NCBI GenBank assembly: GCA_029779475.1
Contig: JAKPAN010000150.1
Coordinates: 27,950 to 91,949 of the forward strand
From: Pseudomonadota bacterium
Lineage (GTDB): Bacteria > Pseudomonadota > Gammaproteobacteria > Xanthomonadales > Rhodanobacteraceae
Direction of reading: 5' to 3'
DNA length: 64,000 nucleotides
Made by a program: the position numbers and the translations under genes
Notes under the pieces: generated by a model
What the model saw: the letters and a program-made list of their open reading frames with translations, nothing else
What the model was told of the DNA's origin: nothing
Database searches by the model: none
Part shown: one piece after another, positions 32,042 through 42,393 of the stretch
Layout of the letters: each line of letters starts with the position of its first letter
Numbering within the stretch: position 1 is the first letter of the stretch

Positions 32042-33478
32042 ATGAGCCTTCTCGCGCGCGTGCTGCGCCACAAGTCGGTCGAACAATTGCAGGCCGAAAT
32101 CGGTTCGCGCCGCGATTTCCGCCGCGTGCTCGGCGTCTGGCAGCTCACCGCGATCGGCATCGGCGGCATCATCGGCGTCGGCGTGTTCGTGCTCGCGGGT
32201 CAGCAGGCGGCGCTCAACGCGGGGCCGGCGGTCGCGCTGTCCTTCATCATTGCCGGCATCGCGAGCGCGGCGGCGGCACTGTGCTACGCGGAGTTCGCCG
32301 GACTCATCCCGGTCACCGGCAGCGCGTATACATACAGCTACGCCACGCTCGGCGAACTCGTCGCGTGGCTGATCGGTTGGGACTTGCTGCTCGAATACGC
32401 GCTCATCGTCGCCGTCGTCGCGATCGGCTGGTCGGGCTACGTGCAATCGGCGCTGGAAAGCGCGGGCATCGCTTTGCCCGTGTGGGCGCAGGGCGCGATC
32501 GGCACGGGCGAGGGCCACGTGTTCGACATCGTCGCCGCGGGCATCACGCTCGCGGTGTCGGCGCTGCTCATCTTCCGCACCGAATGGGGGGCGCGCTTCA
32601 ACACCTTCGTCGTTGCGATCAAGGTTGCGGCAGTGCTGCTCGTGATCGGCGTCGGCGTGTTCTACATCAACCCGGCGAACTGGCATCCGTTCGTGCCGGC
32701 GCGCGTCGTCGATGCCAATGGCGTCGGTCATTTCGGCTGGAACGGCATCGCCACTGCGGCCGCAGTCGTGTTCTTCGCCGTGTTCGGTTACGACACGCTG
32801 ACCACGGCCGCGGAAGAATCGAAGAATCCGCAGCGCGACCTGCCGCGTGCGGTGCTGCTGTCGCTGGCGATTTCGATGGTGATGTACCTGGCCGTGTCGT
32901 TCGTGCTGACCGGCATCGCGCATTACTCGACGCTCAATACCAAGGCGCCGGTCGCCGACGCGTTCAAGGGGCTCGGCCTGGAATGGATCGCGGTGACGAT
33001 CTCGGTGTCGGCCGTGTTCGGCCTCGTCAGCGTGTTGTTCGCCTTCATGCTTGGCGCGTCGCGCATCGGCTTCGCGCTGTCGCGCGACGGTTTGCTGCCG
33101 GGTTGGTTCTCGAAAGTGCACCCGCGCTACGGCACGCCGCATCGCACGACCGCGGCGCTCGGCGTGTTCACCGCGCTCGTCGCCGGATTGTTCCCGCTCG
33201 ACGAAGTCGCCAAGCTCGTCAACATCGGCGTGCTGTCGGCATTCATCGTGATCTGTTCGTCGGTATTGCTGCTGCGCATCCGCAAACCCGAATTGCATCG
33301 CGCATTCCGCACGCCGTGGGTGCCGCTGATCCCGGTCGTCGGCATCCTGTTTTCGATGTGGCTGCTCAGCGAACTCGCCGCGATCACGTGGATGGTGTTC
33401 GTGGTCTGGATCAGCCTCGGCCTGATCGTCTACTTCGCCTACGGCATCCGCCACAGCAAGCTCGCCGACACGCGTTGA
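32042..33478 (+). CDS. APC-family amino acid permease
   Basis: IGIGGIIGVGVFVLAGQQAALNAGPAVALSFIIAGIASAAAALCYAEFAGLIPVTGSAYTYSYATLGELVAW. Confidence 0.92.
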   Translation: MSLLARVLRHKSVEQLQAEIGSRRDFRRVLGVWQLTAIGIGGIIGVGVFVLAGQQAALNAGPAVALSFIIAGIASAAAALCYAEFAGLIPVTGSAYTYSYATLGELVAWLIGWDLLLEYALIVAVVAIGWSGYVQSALESAGIALPVWAQGAIGTGEGHVFDIVAAGITLAVSALLIFRTEWGARFNTFVVAIKVAAVLLVIGVGVFYINPANWHPFVPARVVDANGVGHFGWNGIATAAAVVFFAVFGYDTLTTAAEESKNPQRDLPRAVLLSLAISMVMYLAVSFVLTGIAHYSTLNTKAPVADAFKGLGLEWIAVTISVSAVFGLVSVLFAFMLGASRIGFALSRDGLLPGWFSKVHPRYGTPHRTTAALGVFTALVAGLFPLDEVAKLVNIGVLSAFIVICSSVLLLRIRKPELHRAFRTPWVPLIPVVGILFSMWLLSELAAITWMVFVVWISLGLIVYFAYGIRHSKLADTR

Positions 33479-33517
33479 CGCGCACGTCGACGGCATTCAT
33501 GCGAAAATCGCCGCCAC

Positions 33518-33594
33518 GCGCTCGTAGCTCAGCTGGATAGAGTACAGCCCTCCGAAGGCTGGGGTCGTGGGTTCGAATCCCGCCGAGCGCGCCA
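33518..33594 (+). tRNA. tRNA-Arg (anticodon CCG)
   Basis: GCGCTCG...CGAGCGC acceptor stem, CAGCC-CTCCGAA-GGCTG anticodon arm, GTTCGAATC T-loop, encoded CCA. Confidence 0.95.
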
Positions 33595-33660
33595 CCTCAC
33601 GGTTCGACCGGACGGCAGGAAAGCCGTCCGGCACGGCGCAGCCGCCCGCAGGGTGAGGTG
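33593..33660. other. Structured element directly 3' of tRNA-Arg
   Basis: Outer stem CACCTCAC(33593)/GTGAGGTG(33653); inner hairpin CCGGACGGC-AGGAAA-GCCGTCCGG (33608-33631). Confidence 0.6.
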
Positions 33661-33676
33661 CAGGGATGCACCGAAT

Positions 33677-33700
33677 GAATCCTCTCGAGCGCGCCATCTC
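33677..33700 (+). repeat. Partial duplication of the tRNA-Arg 3' end
   Basis: GAATCCTCTCGAGCGCGCCATCTC versus GAATCCCGCCGAGCGCGCCACCTC at 33575 (20/24 identical, 11 nt perfect). Confidence 0.7.
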
Positions 33701-33796
33701 CAACCCCCGCGCTTCCGCGACCCTCGGCGCGTCGCTATAATCCCGCGACTTTTGCGCCCGGAGCCGATTCCGGTGCGCGTCCAGCGAGGGGGTTTC

Positions 33797-34327
33797 GTGT
33801 CCAATCCCGTAACCAAGACCGATGCGGCGTTTCTCAAGCACTTCGTGCAGCTGATTGCGTTCCTGATGTTTGTCGCGGCCGTGCTCATCGCGCTTGCGGT
33901 GTACATCTACCGCAAGAATCCGCCGCCGCAGAGTCCAGATGCGGAAAAAGTCGTCGCGCAGCGCATCGCGCCGGTCGGCGGCGTCTACGCGGGCGACACC
34001 GGCCGCGCGGCGATGGCCGCGGCTGCCGACGCCGCGGCCAAGGCCGCCGCCTCGCAGGTCGCCTACGGCGGCACGACCGACGGCAAGACGATCTTCGGCA
34101 ACCTCTGCCATAGCTGCCATGAAACCGGCGTCGCCGGCGCGCCGAAGGTGGGCGACAAGGCGGAATGGGCGCCGCGTATTGCCCAAGGCATGGACACGCT
34201 GGTCAAGCATGCGCTCGACGGCTTTACCGGCAAGACCGGCACGATGCCGCCGAAGGGCGGCAACCCGGCCCTCAACGAAGCACAGATCAAGGCCACGGTG
34301 GAGTGGATGGTCGGTGACTCGAAGTAA
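33797..34327 (+). CDS. Membrane-anchored c-type cytochrome (cytochrome c5-like)
   Basis: One CXXCH (NLCHSCHETG), N-terminal TM, MPPKGG; GTG start; TATAAT at 33736. Confidence 0.88.
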   Translation: MSNPVTKTDAAFLKHFVQLIAFLMFVAAVLIALAVYIYRKNPPPQSPDAEKVVAQRIAPVGGVYAGDTGRAAMAAAADAAAKAAASQVAYGGTTDGKTIFGNLCHSCHETGVAGAPKVGDKAEWAPRIAQGMDTLVKHALDGFTGKTGTMPPKGGNPALNEAQIKATVEWMVGDSK

Positions 34328-34351
34328 TTTTGTCTCGGACGTGATTTCAGA

Positions 34352-34380
34352 GAAAAACGCCGCCACGTGCGGCGTTTTTC
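34352..34380 (+). terminator. Rho-independent terminator
   Basis: GAAAAACGCCGCCACGTGCGGCGTTTTTC. Confidence 0.85.
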
Positions 34381-34390
34381 CTTTCTGACT

Positions 34391-34987
34391 TCAGCGCTGC
34401 GTCGTGAGTGCCATGCGTTCGCGTTCCGCCCACGCCATCAGGTCCGGCATGAACGCATCGAAGTGGCGCTGGATCGCCGCTTCGCGCGGTGCGATCTGCG
34501 CCAGCGCATCGCCGAGCGGGTTTTCGCGGCCGATGCGCTGTGACAGGTCGACAAAGACGCGCTCCATCATCGCGCGTTCGCCGTACGCGCGCGGCAGGTC
34601 GTTCGCTTTCATGTAGCGCAGGAAGCCGGACGAACGCGGCGTGGCGTGCGCCTGTCGATCATCAAGCAGGCGCTGCACTTCGCGCGAGATGTCGTCGAGC
34701 GAGCCGCGGCCGTAGCGATGCCAGTCGCGCGCGAGCAAGTGGTCGAACCACAGATCGAGCACGACGCCGGCATAACGCCGCAACGGCGGCTCGAACAGCG
34801 CGCGCGCGGCGGCGACTTCGGGATGGCTGTCGGTGGTGCGATCGATCGCGCGATGCAGGCGCACGCCCTCGCGCACGCGCGAGGGCAACGCGGGATCGAG
34901 CGCGCCGCGCAGGAAATCGGCGATGAGGCCGCCGAACATGAGGTCCTCGTCCGGCGCGGCGAGCAGCGCGTGCGCGAGATGGTTCAT
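34391..34987 (-). CDS. ACP phosphodiesterase (AcpH-like)
   Basis: MNHLAHALLAAPDEDLMFGGLIADFLRG...VRLHRAIDRTTDSHPEV. Confidence 0.88.
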   Translation of the reverse strand: MNHLAHALLAAPDEDLMFGGLIADFLRGALDPALPSRVREGVRLHRAIDRTTDSHPEVAAARALFEPPLRRYAGVVLDLWFDHLLARDWHRYGRGSLDDISREVQRLLDDRQAHATPRSSGFLRYMKANDLPRAYGERAMMERVFVDLSQRIGRENPLGDALAQIAPREAAIQRHFDAFMPDLMAWAERERMALTTQR

Positions 34988-35033
34988 GGCTGGCCGAGCA
35001 AATGCCGCATTGCCGCAAGGTATCATTGCGCGC

Positions 35034-35702
35034 ATGACGAACGTGGATTCCGTTCCGGCTTTCGCCGCCGGCGCGCTGCTCCTGCCCGGCCCTGCCGGTG
35101 CGATCGAACTGGCCTGCTCGTTGCCCGAAGCCGACGTCGCGCGACGTGGCGTCGCAATCGTCGCGCACCCGCATCCGCTGCAGGGCGGCACGATGCACAA
35201 CAAAGTGGTGACGATGACCGAGCGCGCGCTGCTCGAACTCGGCCTCGCCACCGTGCGCTTCAACTTCCGCGGCGTCGGCCAGAGCGCTGGCGTGCACGAC
35301 AACGGCGTCGGCGAAACCGACGACCTCGTCGCGATCGCCGACTGGTTGCGCGCGCAACGGCCCGACGACGTGCTCTGGCTCGCCGGCTTTTCGTTCGGCA
35401 GCTACGTCACGCTGCGCGCCGCGCCGCGCGTGCAGCCGGCGCAAGTCGTGCTCATCGCACCGCCGGTCGGACGCTGGGATTTTTCGGGGATCGCCGCGCC
35501 GACGTGTCCGTGGCTGATCGTGCAGGGCGAGGAAGACGAAGTCGTCGACGCGCGCGCCGTGTTCGAGTGGGCGCGCTCGCTCGAGCCGGCCCCGACCGTG
35601 ATCGCGATGCCCGAGACCGGCCACTTCTTCCATCGCCGCCTCGTCGATCTGCGCGGCGCCTTGCGCAACGCGCTCGCCTCGAACCTGCCGCCGCGCGCAT
35701 GA
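35034..35702 (+). CDS. Alpha/beta hydrolase
   Basis: [20 protein letters not shown]...[12 protein letters not shown]...GFSFGSYV. Confidence 0.9.
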   Translation: MTNVDSVPAFAAGALLLPGPAGAIELACSLPEADVARRGVAIVAHPHPLQGGTMHNKVVTMTERALLELGLATVRFNFRGVGQSAGVHDNGVGETDDLVAIADWLRAQRPDDVLWLAGFSFGSYVTLRAAPRVQPAQVVLIAPPVGRWDFSGIAAPTCPWLIVQGEEDEVVDARAVFEWARSLEPAPTVIAMPETGHFFHRRLVDLRGALRNALASNLPPRA

Positions 35703-36802
35703 CGGCGAACGTCGACGTCGCCGCTTCGCCGGGCGAGCGTTATGCGGCCGGCGTCGCCGCGGGACACTGGCAAGACGATCCTGCGCAGCGCGCGGTGTTG
35801 CCGGCGCTCGATCGGCTCTGGCGCGAACTCGCGCGGGAATCGTCGCCGTCGTTATGGTCGCGCCTGCGCGGCGCGACGCCGCCGTCGCCGCGCGGACTGT
35901 ACCTGTGGGGCCGCGTCGGCCGCGGCAAGACGTTCCTCACCGAACTCTTTTGCGAAGCGGTGACCACACCACGCAAGCGCCGCGTGCATTTCCACCGCTT
36001 CATGCAGGACGTCCACGCGCGATTGCGCCTGCTCGAAGGCGAACGCGATCCGCTCGTCGCGGTCGCCACCGAACTTGCAAGAGAACTGCGCGTACTCGTG
36101 CTCGACGAATTCGTCGTCGGCGACATCGGCGACGCGATGATCCTCGGCAATCTGCTGCGCGCGTTGTTCGAGCGCGGCGTCGTGCTCGTCACGACGTCGA
36201 ACACGCCGCCACAGGATTTGTATCGCGGCGGCCTGCAGCGCGAACGTTTCCTGCCCGCGATCGCGCTGCTCGAAAAGCATTGCGAAGTCGTCGAACTCGT
36301 GTCGGCGACCGACTGGCGACTGCGTTCGCTCAAGCAGGCGCCGGTCTACTACACGCCACCGGGCCCGGCCGCCGAACGCGCGCTCAACGCGGCGTTCGCG
36401 CGCATGGCGCACGGGCCGGTGCGGCGCGCCTTCGACCTCGTCGTCAACGACCGGCCGATCGCGACGCGCGCCGAATCCGACGGCGCTGCGTGGTTCGCGT
36501 TCGATGCGCTCTGCGAAGGCCCGCGCGGCGTCGCCGACTACATCGAACTGGCGAAGGCGTATCACACGATCTTCGTTTCCAATGTCCCGCAGTTCACGCC
36601 GCAGACGGAAGATGCGGCGCGGCGCTTCATCGAATTCGTCGACGAAGTCTACGACCGCGGCGTCAACCTCGTGCTGTCGGCGGCGGCGCCGATCGTCGAT
36701 CTTTACGACGGCGAACGCCTGCGCGCGGAGTTCGGCCGCACCGAATCGCGGCTCATCGAGATGCAGAGCGAAGACTATCTCGCGCGCGACCACGCGCCAT
36801 GA
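35699..36802 (+). CDS. zapE: Cell division protein ZapE / AFG1-family ATPase
   Basis: [45 protein letters not shown]. Confidence 0.92.
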   Translation: MTANVDVAASPGERYAAGVAAGHWQDDPAQRAVLPALDRLWRELARESSPSLWSRLRGATPPSPRGLYLWGRVGRGKTFLTELFCEAVTTPRKRRVHFHRFMQDVHARLRLLEGERDPLVAVATELARELRVLVLDEFVVGDIGDAMILGNLLRALFERGVVLVTTSNTPPQDLYRGGLQRERFLPAIALLEKHCEVVELVSATDWRLRSLKQAPVYYTPPGPAAERALNAAFARMAHGPVRRAFDLVVNDRPIATRAESDGAAWFAFDALCEGPRGVADYIELAKAYHTIFVSNVPQFTPQTEDAARRFIEFVDEVYDRGVNLVLSAAAPIVDLYDGERLRAEFGRTESRLIEMQSEDYLARDHAP

Positions 36803-36843
36803 CGCGCGTTGCGTACACGCGCGGCAACGCGCAGGATCGAAGC

Positions 36844-37674
36844 ATGACGACCCACATCGACCACGGCCCGCTCGGTGCGCACAGCGACTATCCGCGCCAC
36901 TACGACGCGGGCCTGCTGTTCCCGATCGCGCGCACGCTCGGCCGCGCCGAGCTCGGTTTTTCCGATGGCACAGCGCTGCCGTTTCGCGGCGTCGACGTGT
37001 GGAACGCGTATGAGCTGTCGTGGCTCGACGCGCGCGGCAAGCCGCAGGTCGCGATCGGCGAATTCCGCGTGCCGGCGCAGTCGCCGAACCTCGTCGAGTC
37101 CAAGTCGTTCAAGCTCTATCTCAACAGCTTCAATCAGGAACGCATCGGCGGCATCGACGCGCTGCGCACGGTGCTCGCGCGCGACCTGTCGGCGGCGACG
37201 GGTGCTGCGGTCGAGGTGGTGCTGGTTCCCGTCGAACGATTCGCTGCAGAACGACTCGCCGAACTCGATGGAGAATGCATCGACACGCTCGACGTCGCGA
37301 TCGACGACTACGGCCCGCCCCAACCCGACTACCTGCGCAGCAGCGCGGGCCACGTCGAGGAAACGCTGGTTTCGCATCTGCTCAAGTCGAACTGCCCGGT
37401 CACCGGCCAGCCGGATTGGGCGAGCGTGCAGGTGCGTTACGCGGGCGCGCCGATCGATCGCGAAGGTTTGCTGCGCTATCTCGTGTCGTTCCGCGACCAC
37501 GCCGGTTTCCACGAGCAATGCGTCGAGCGCATCTTCACGGACATCGCACGCCGCTGCGCGCCGCAACGTCTCGCGGTCTATGCGCGCTACACGCGGCGCG
37601 GCGGGCTCGACATCAATCCGTGGCGCGGCAGCGAAGGCGAAACGCCGCCCAACCTGCGCGGCGCGCGGCAATGA
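36844..37674 (+). CDS. queF: NADPH-dependent 7-cyano-7-deazaguanine reductase
   Basis: [45 protein letters not shown]. Confidence 0.96.
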   Translation: MTTHIDHGPLGAHSDYPRHYDAGLLFPIARTLGRAELGFSDGTALPFRGVDVWNAYELSWLDARGKPQVAIGEFRVPAQSPNLVESKSFKLYLNSFNQERIGGIDALRTVLARDLSAATGAAVEVVLVPVERFAAERLAELDGECIDTLDVAIDDYGPPQPDYLRSSAGHVEETLVSHLLKSNCPVTGQPDWASVQVRYAGAPIDREGLLRYLVSFRDHAGFHEQCVERIFTDIARRCAPQRLAVYARYTRRGGLDINPWRGSEGETPPNLRGARQ

Positions 37675-37778
37675 CGTGATGCGACGCGATTTGTAACGAT
37701 CGCGATCGGATCGACTCATTTCCCGTTAAGCGCTTGTGCGTCTAATGTACGGTTCCCGCAACGAGAGGAGGGCGGACG

Positions 37779-38096
37779 ATGGCGAACGATCCGAACAAGC
37801 CGAATTTTTCGAATGTGCAAAGCGGCAGCGCTTCATCCGCTCCGGCGCCCGCGCCGAAGGCGGACTTCAGCAACGTGCAGGCCGGCTCGGCGAGCACGGC
37901 GCCCGCCGCCGAACCCGAAGTGCAGACCTACACCGTCGCCAGCGGCGACACGCTGTCGAAGATTTCCAAGCATTTCTACGGCAGCGCGAATCACTGGAAC
38001 GACATCTTCCAGGCGAACCGCGACCAGTTGTCGAATCCCGATCTGATCAAGCCCGGCCAGGTTCTCAAGATCCCGGCTGCTCAATCCCACAAGTGA
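37779..38096 (+). CDS. LysM-domain protein
   Basis: C-terminal Lys[50 protein letters not shown]. Confidence 0.92.
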   Translation: MANDPNKPNFSNVQSGSASSAPAPAPKADFSNVQAGSASTAPAAEPEVQTYTVASGDTLSKISKHFYGSANHWNDIFQANRDQLSNPDLIKPGQVLKIPAAQSHK

Positions 38097-38113
38097 ACCC
38101 GGAGGGAAGATCC

Positions 38114-38608
38114 ATGACGAACCAACGCACCAAGCTTACCCTTGTCGCCGCGATGACGGCGGCGCTCGCCCTGTCCGCTTGCGGCAAGAAGGAAGAACCC
38201 GCGCCGGCTCCCGCGCCGACGCCGGCTCCGGCAGCGCCCGCTCCCGCGCCGACCACGCCGCCGCCCGCTCCGGCTCCCGCGCCGGTCGCCGTCGCGTCGG
38301 TCGATCTCGGCACTGCGGTCGGCCCCGACCAGAAGGTCACCGCGGCAGCGACGACGTTCGGCGCCAAGGACACGATCTACGCCGCCGTCGCCACGACGGG
38401 CACCGCGACGAACGCCGTGATCAACGCGAAGTGGACGTTCCAGGACGGCCAGACGGTCAACGAATCGAGCCAGACCATCGCGCCGAACGGCCCGGCGGTG
38501 ACGAGCTTCCACATCAGCAAGCCCGACGGCTGGCCGACCGGCAACTACAAGGTCGAGATCTCGCTCGACGGCAAGCCGGTGGCGACGAAGGACTTCGCCG
38601 TCCAGTAA
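38114..38608 (+). CDS. Putative lipoprotein with Ala/Pro-rich linker
   Basis: Lipobox LALSACGKKEEP; (AP)n linker. Confidence 0.75.
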   Translation: MTNQRTKLTLVAAMTAALALSACGKKEEPAPAPAPTPAPAAPAPAPTTPPPAPAPAPVAVASVDLGTAVGPDQKVTAAATTFGAKDTIYAAVATTGTATNAVINAKWTFQDGQTVNESSQTIAPNGPAVTSFHISKPDGWPTGNYKVEISLDGKPVATKDFAVQ

Positions 38609-38657
38609 GCCGCGAACGCGCATGCCGCGTTTGCGGTGCGCGCAACGCCGGTATCGA

Positions 38658-38690
38658 AGAGGGCGCGGAGCGATCCGCGCCCTTCTTTTT
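38658..38690 (+). terminator. Rho-independent terminator
   Basis: AGGGCGCGGAGCGATCCGCGCCCTTCTTTTTG. Confidence 0.75.
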
Positions 38691-38936
38691 GCGCGGACTT
38701 TCCTGCGCACTCTGTCCTAAGACGGTGTTGCCGAGTCGATCTGCCACGCGCGGTACGGCAATCGTTTTATGTGAACGCATCGCCCCGCTGATCGACCGGG
38801 GGCGGTGCGAATTCTCGGCCGGTTTGCGCTATCGCCCCGCCAATACCGGAACTCAGGCGCGTCTGCGCAAAAGCCGGTGTCGCCGGAGACGAAATGCACG
38901 CAACCATGCAGGCTGTTTCTTCGAGCAGATCGCGGA

Positions 38937-39887
38937 CTACATCTCGACCGAGAATTCGTAGTCTTCCGAGGCGAAACCGACCGTCACCGCACCGGTGCCG
39001 ACATTGATCATGCCGGTCACGCTCATCGGGCTTTCGAACAATTCCACGCCGTGCGCGGCGCAGGTTTCGCGCAAGGTCGCGTAGCCCGGCAGCGCGCCGA
39101 GTTCGGCGAGGTTGCCGCCGTAGCTGACGCAGACCGTCGGCGTCAGCAGCCCCGCGCGAATGCGCTGGCAGACGTGGCCGAACAGCATTTCGCAGCCATG
39201 CTCGAAACCACGCACCTTGGCGACGGGCCCGGTGTCGCCGCGGAAGCCGCGCAACAGCGGCTTGATGTCGAGCGCCGTGCCGAGTGCGGCGCTGAACCAG
39301 CCGACGCTGCGGTCGCCCTTTTTCTGGCCGCGCGCGCGCAAGTAGTAGAGATCGCGCGGCAGCATGTAGCCGTAAGTCTGGTGCGCGATCATCTCGAGAC
39401 GTTCGCGCATCTGCCCCGGGTTGAGGCCCGCTTCGCGCAGGCGCGCGGCCTCGACCGCGGTCACGCCCTGCGCCGCGAACAGGTTGCCGGTGTCGACGAC
39501 GCGCATGAGGAACGGGCCCGTCACGCCCGCGGCTTGGCGGATGGGTCGGTAGTCCTTGAGGATCGAGAAACTCGCGCGGCTCGCGTTCGCGTGGATCGGG
39601 CTGCGCGACGCAGCGATCGTCAGGCAGATCACGCTGTCGTAATCGATGACGAGGCGATCGAGGAACAGCGAGCTGATTTCCTCGACCGAACACGGCTCGG
39701 TTTCCTCAGCGTGCCCGCGCACACCGAGGTTCTCGTCGAGGAAGCGCTGGATCACGGCCGGATCGCGGTCGTCGAGCAGCATCTCGTCGCCGAGATGCAC
39801 GCGGATCGGCAACACCGTGATGGCGTGCCGCTGGAGAAACTCGACCGGCAGATCGCAAGCCGAGTCGACGACGATACCGATGCGCAT
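38937..39887 (-). CDS. DegV family protein
   Basis: MRIGIVVDSACDLPVEFLQRHAITVLPIRVHLGDE; VCLTIAASRSP-like fatty-acid-binding fold. Confidence 0.85.
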   Translation of the reverse strand: MRIGIVVDSACDLPVEFLQRHAITVLPIRVHLGDEMLLDDRDPAVIQRFLDENLGVRGHAEETEPCSVEEISSLFLDRLVIDYDSVICLTIAASRSPIHANASRASFSILKDYRPIRQAAGVTGPFLMRVVDTGNLFAAQGVTAVEAARLREAGLNPGQMRERLEMIAHQTYGYMLPRDLYYLRARGQKKGDRSVGWFSAALGTALDIKPLLRGFRGDTGPVAKVRGFEHGCEMLFGHVCQRIRAGLLTPTVCVSYGGNLAELGALPGYATLRETCAAHGVELFESPMSVTGMINVGTGAVTVGFASEDYEFSVEM

Positions 39888-39945
39888 GACGCCCCCTGCG
39901 CCGTTCACTATGGCCAAAAAATTACCATTGAACGCATTGCGCTAG

Positions 39946-42321
<2,376 letters not shown>

Positions 42322-42341
42322 TCGTCTTCTCCGCGGACACG

Positions 42342-42373
42342 AAAAAAGGGGCGCGACGTGCGCCCCTTTTTCA
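42342..42373 (+). terminator. Rho-independent terminator between convergent genes
   Basis: AAAAAAGGGGCGCGACGTGCGCCCCTTTTTC. Confidence 0.8.
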
Positions 42374-42393
42374 TTTCGGCCGCGTCGCCGTGG

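Noticed and set aside
30875-33496. 873-aa minus-strand ORF over mnmE and permease
   Set aside because: Antisense shadow; both sense genes are clearly real
33518-33700. Genomic-island boundary at tRNA-Arg
   Set aside because: 3'-end duplication is only ~100 bp away and no integrase, transposase or foreign cargo is adjacent; kept as a repeat/trailer observation instead
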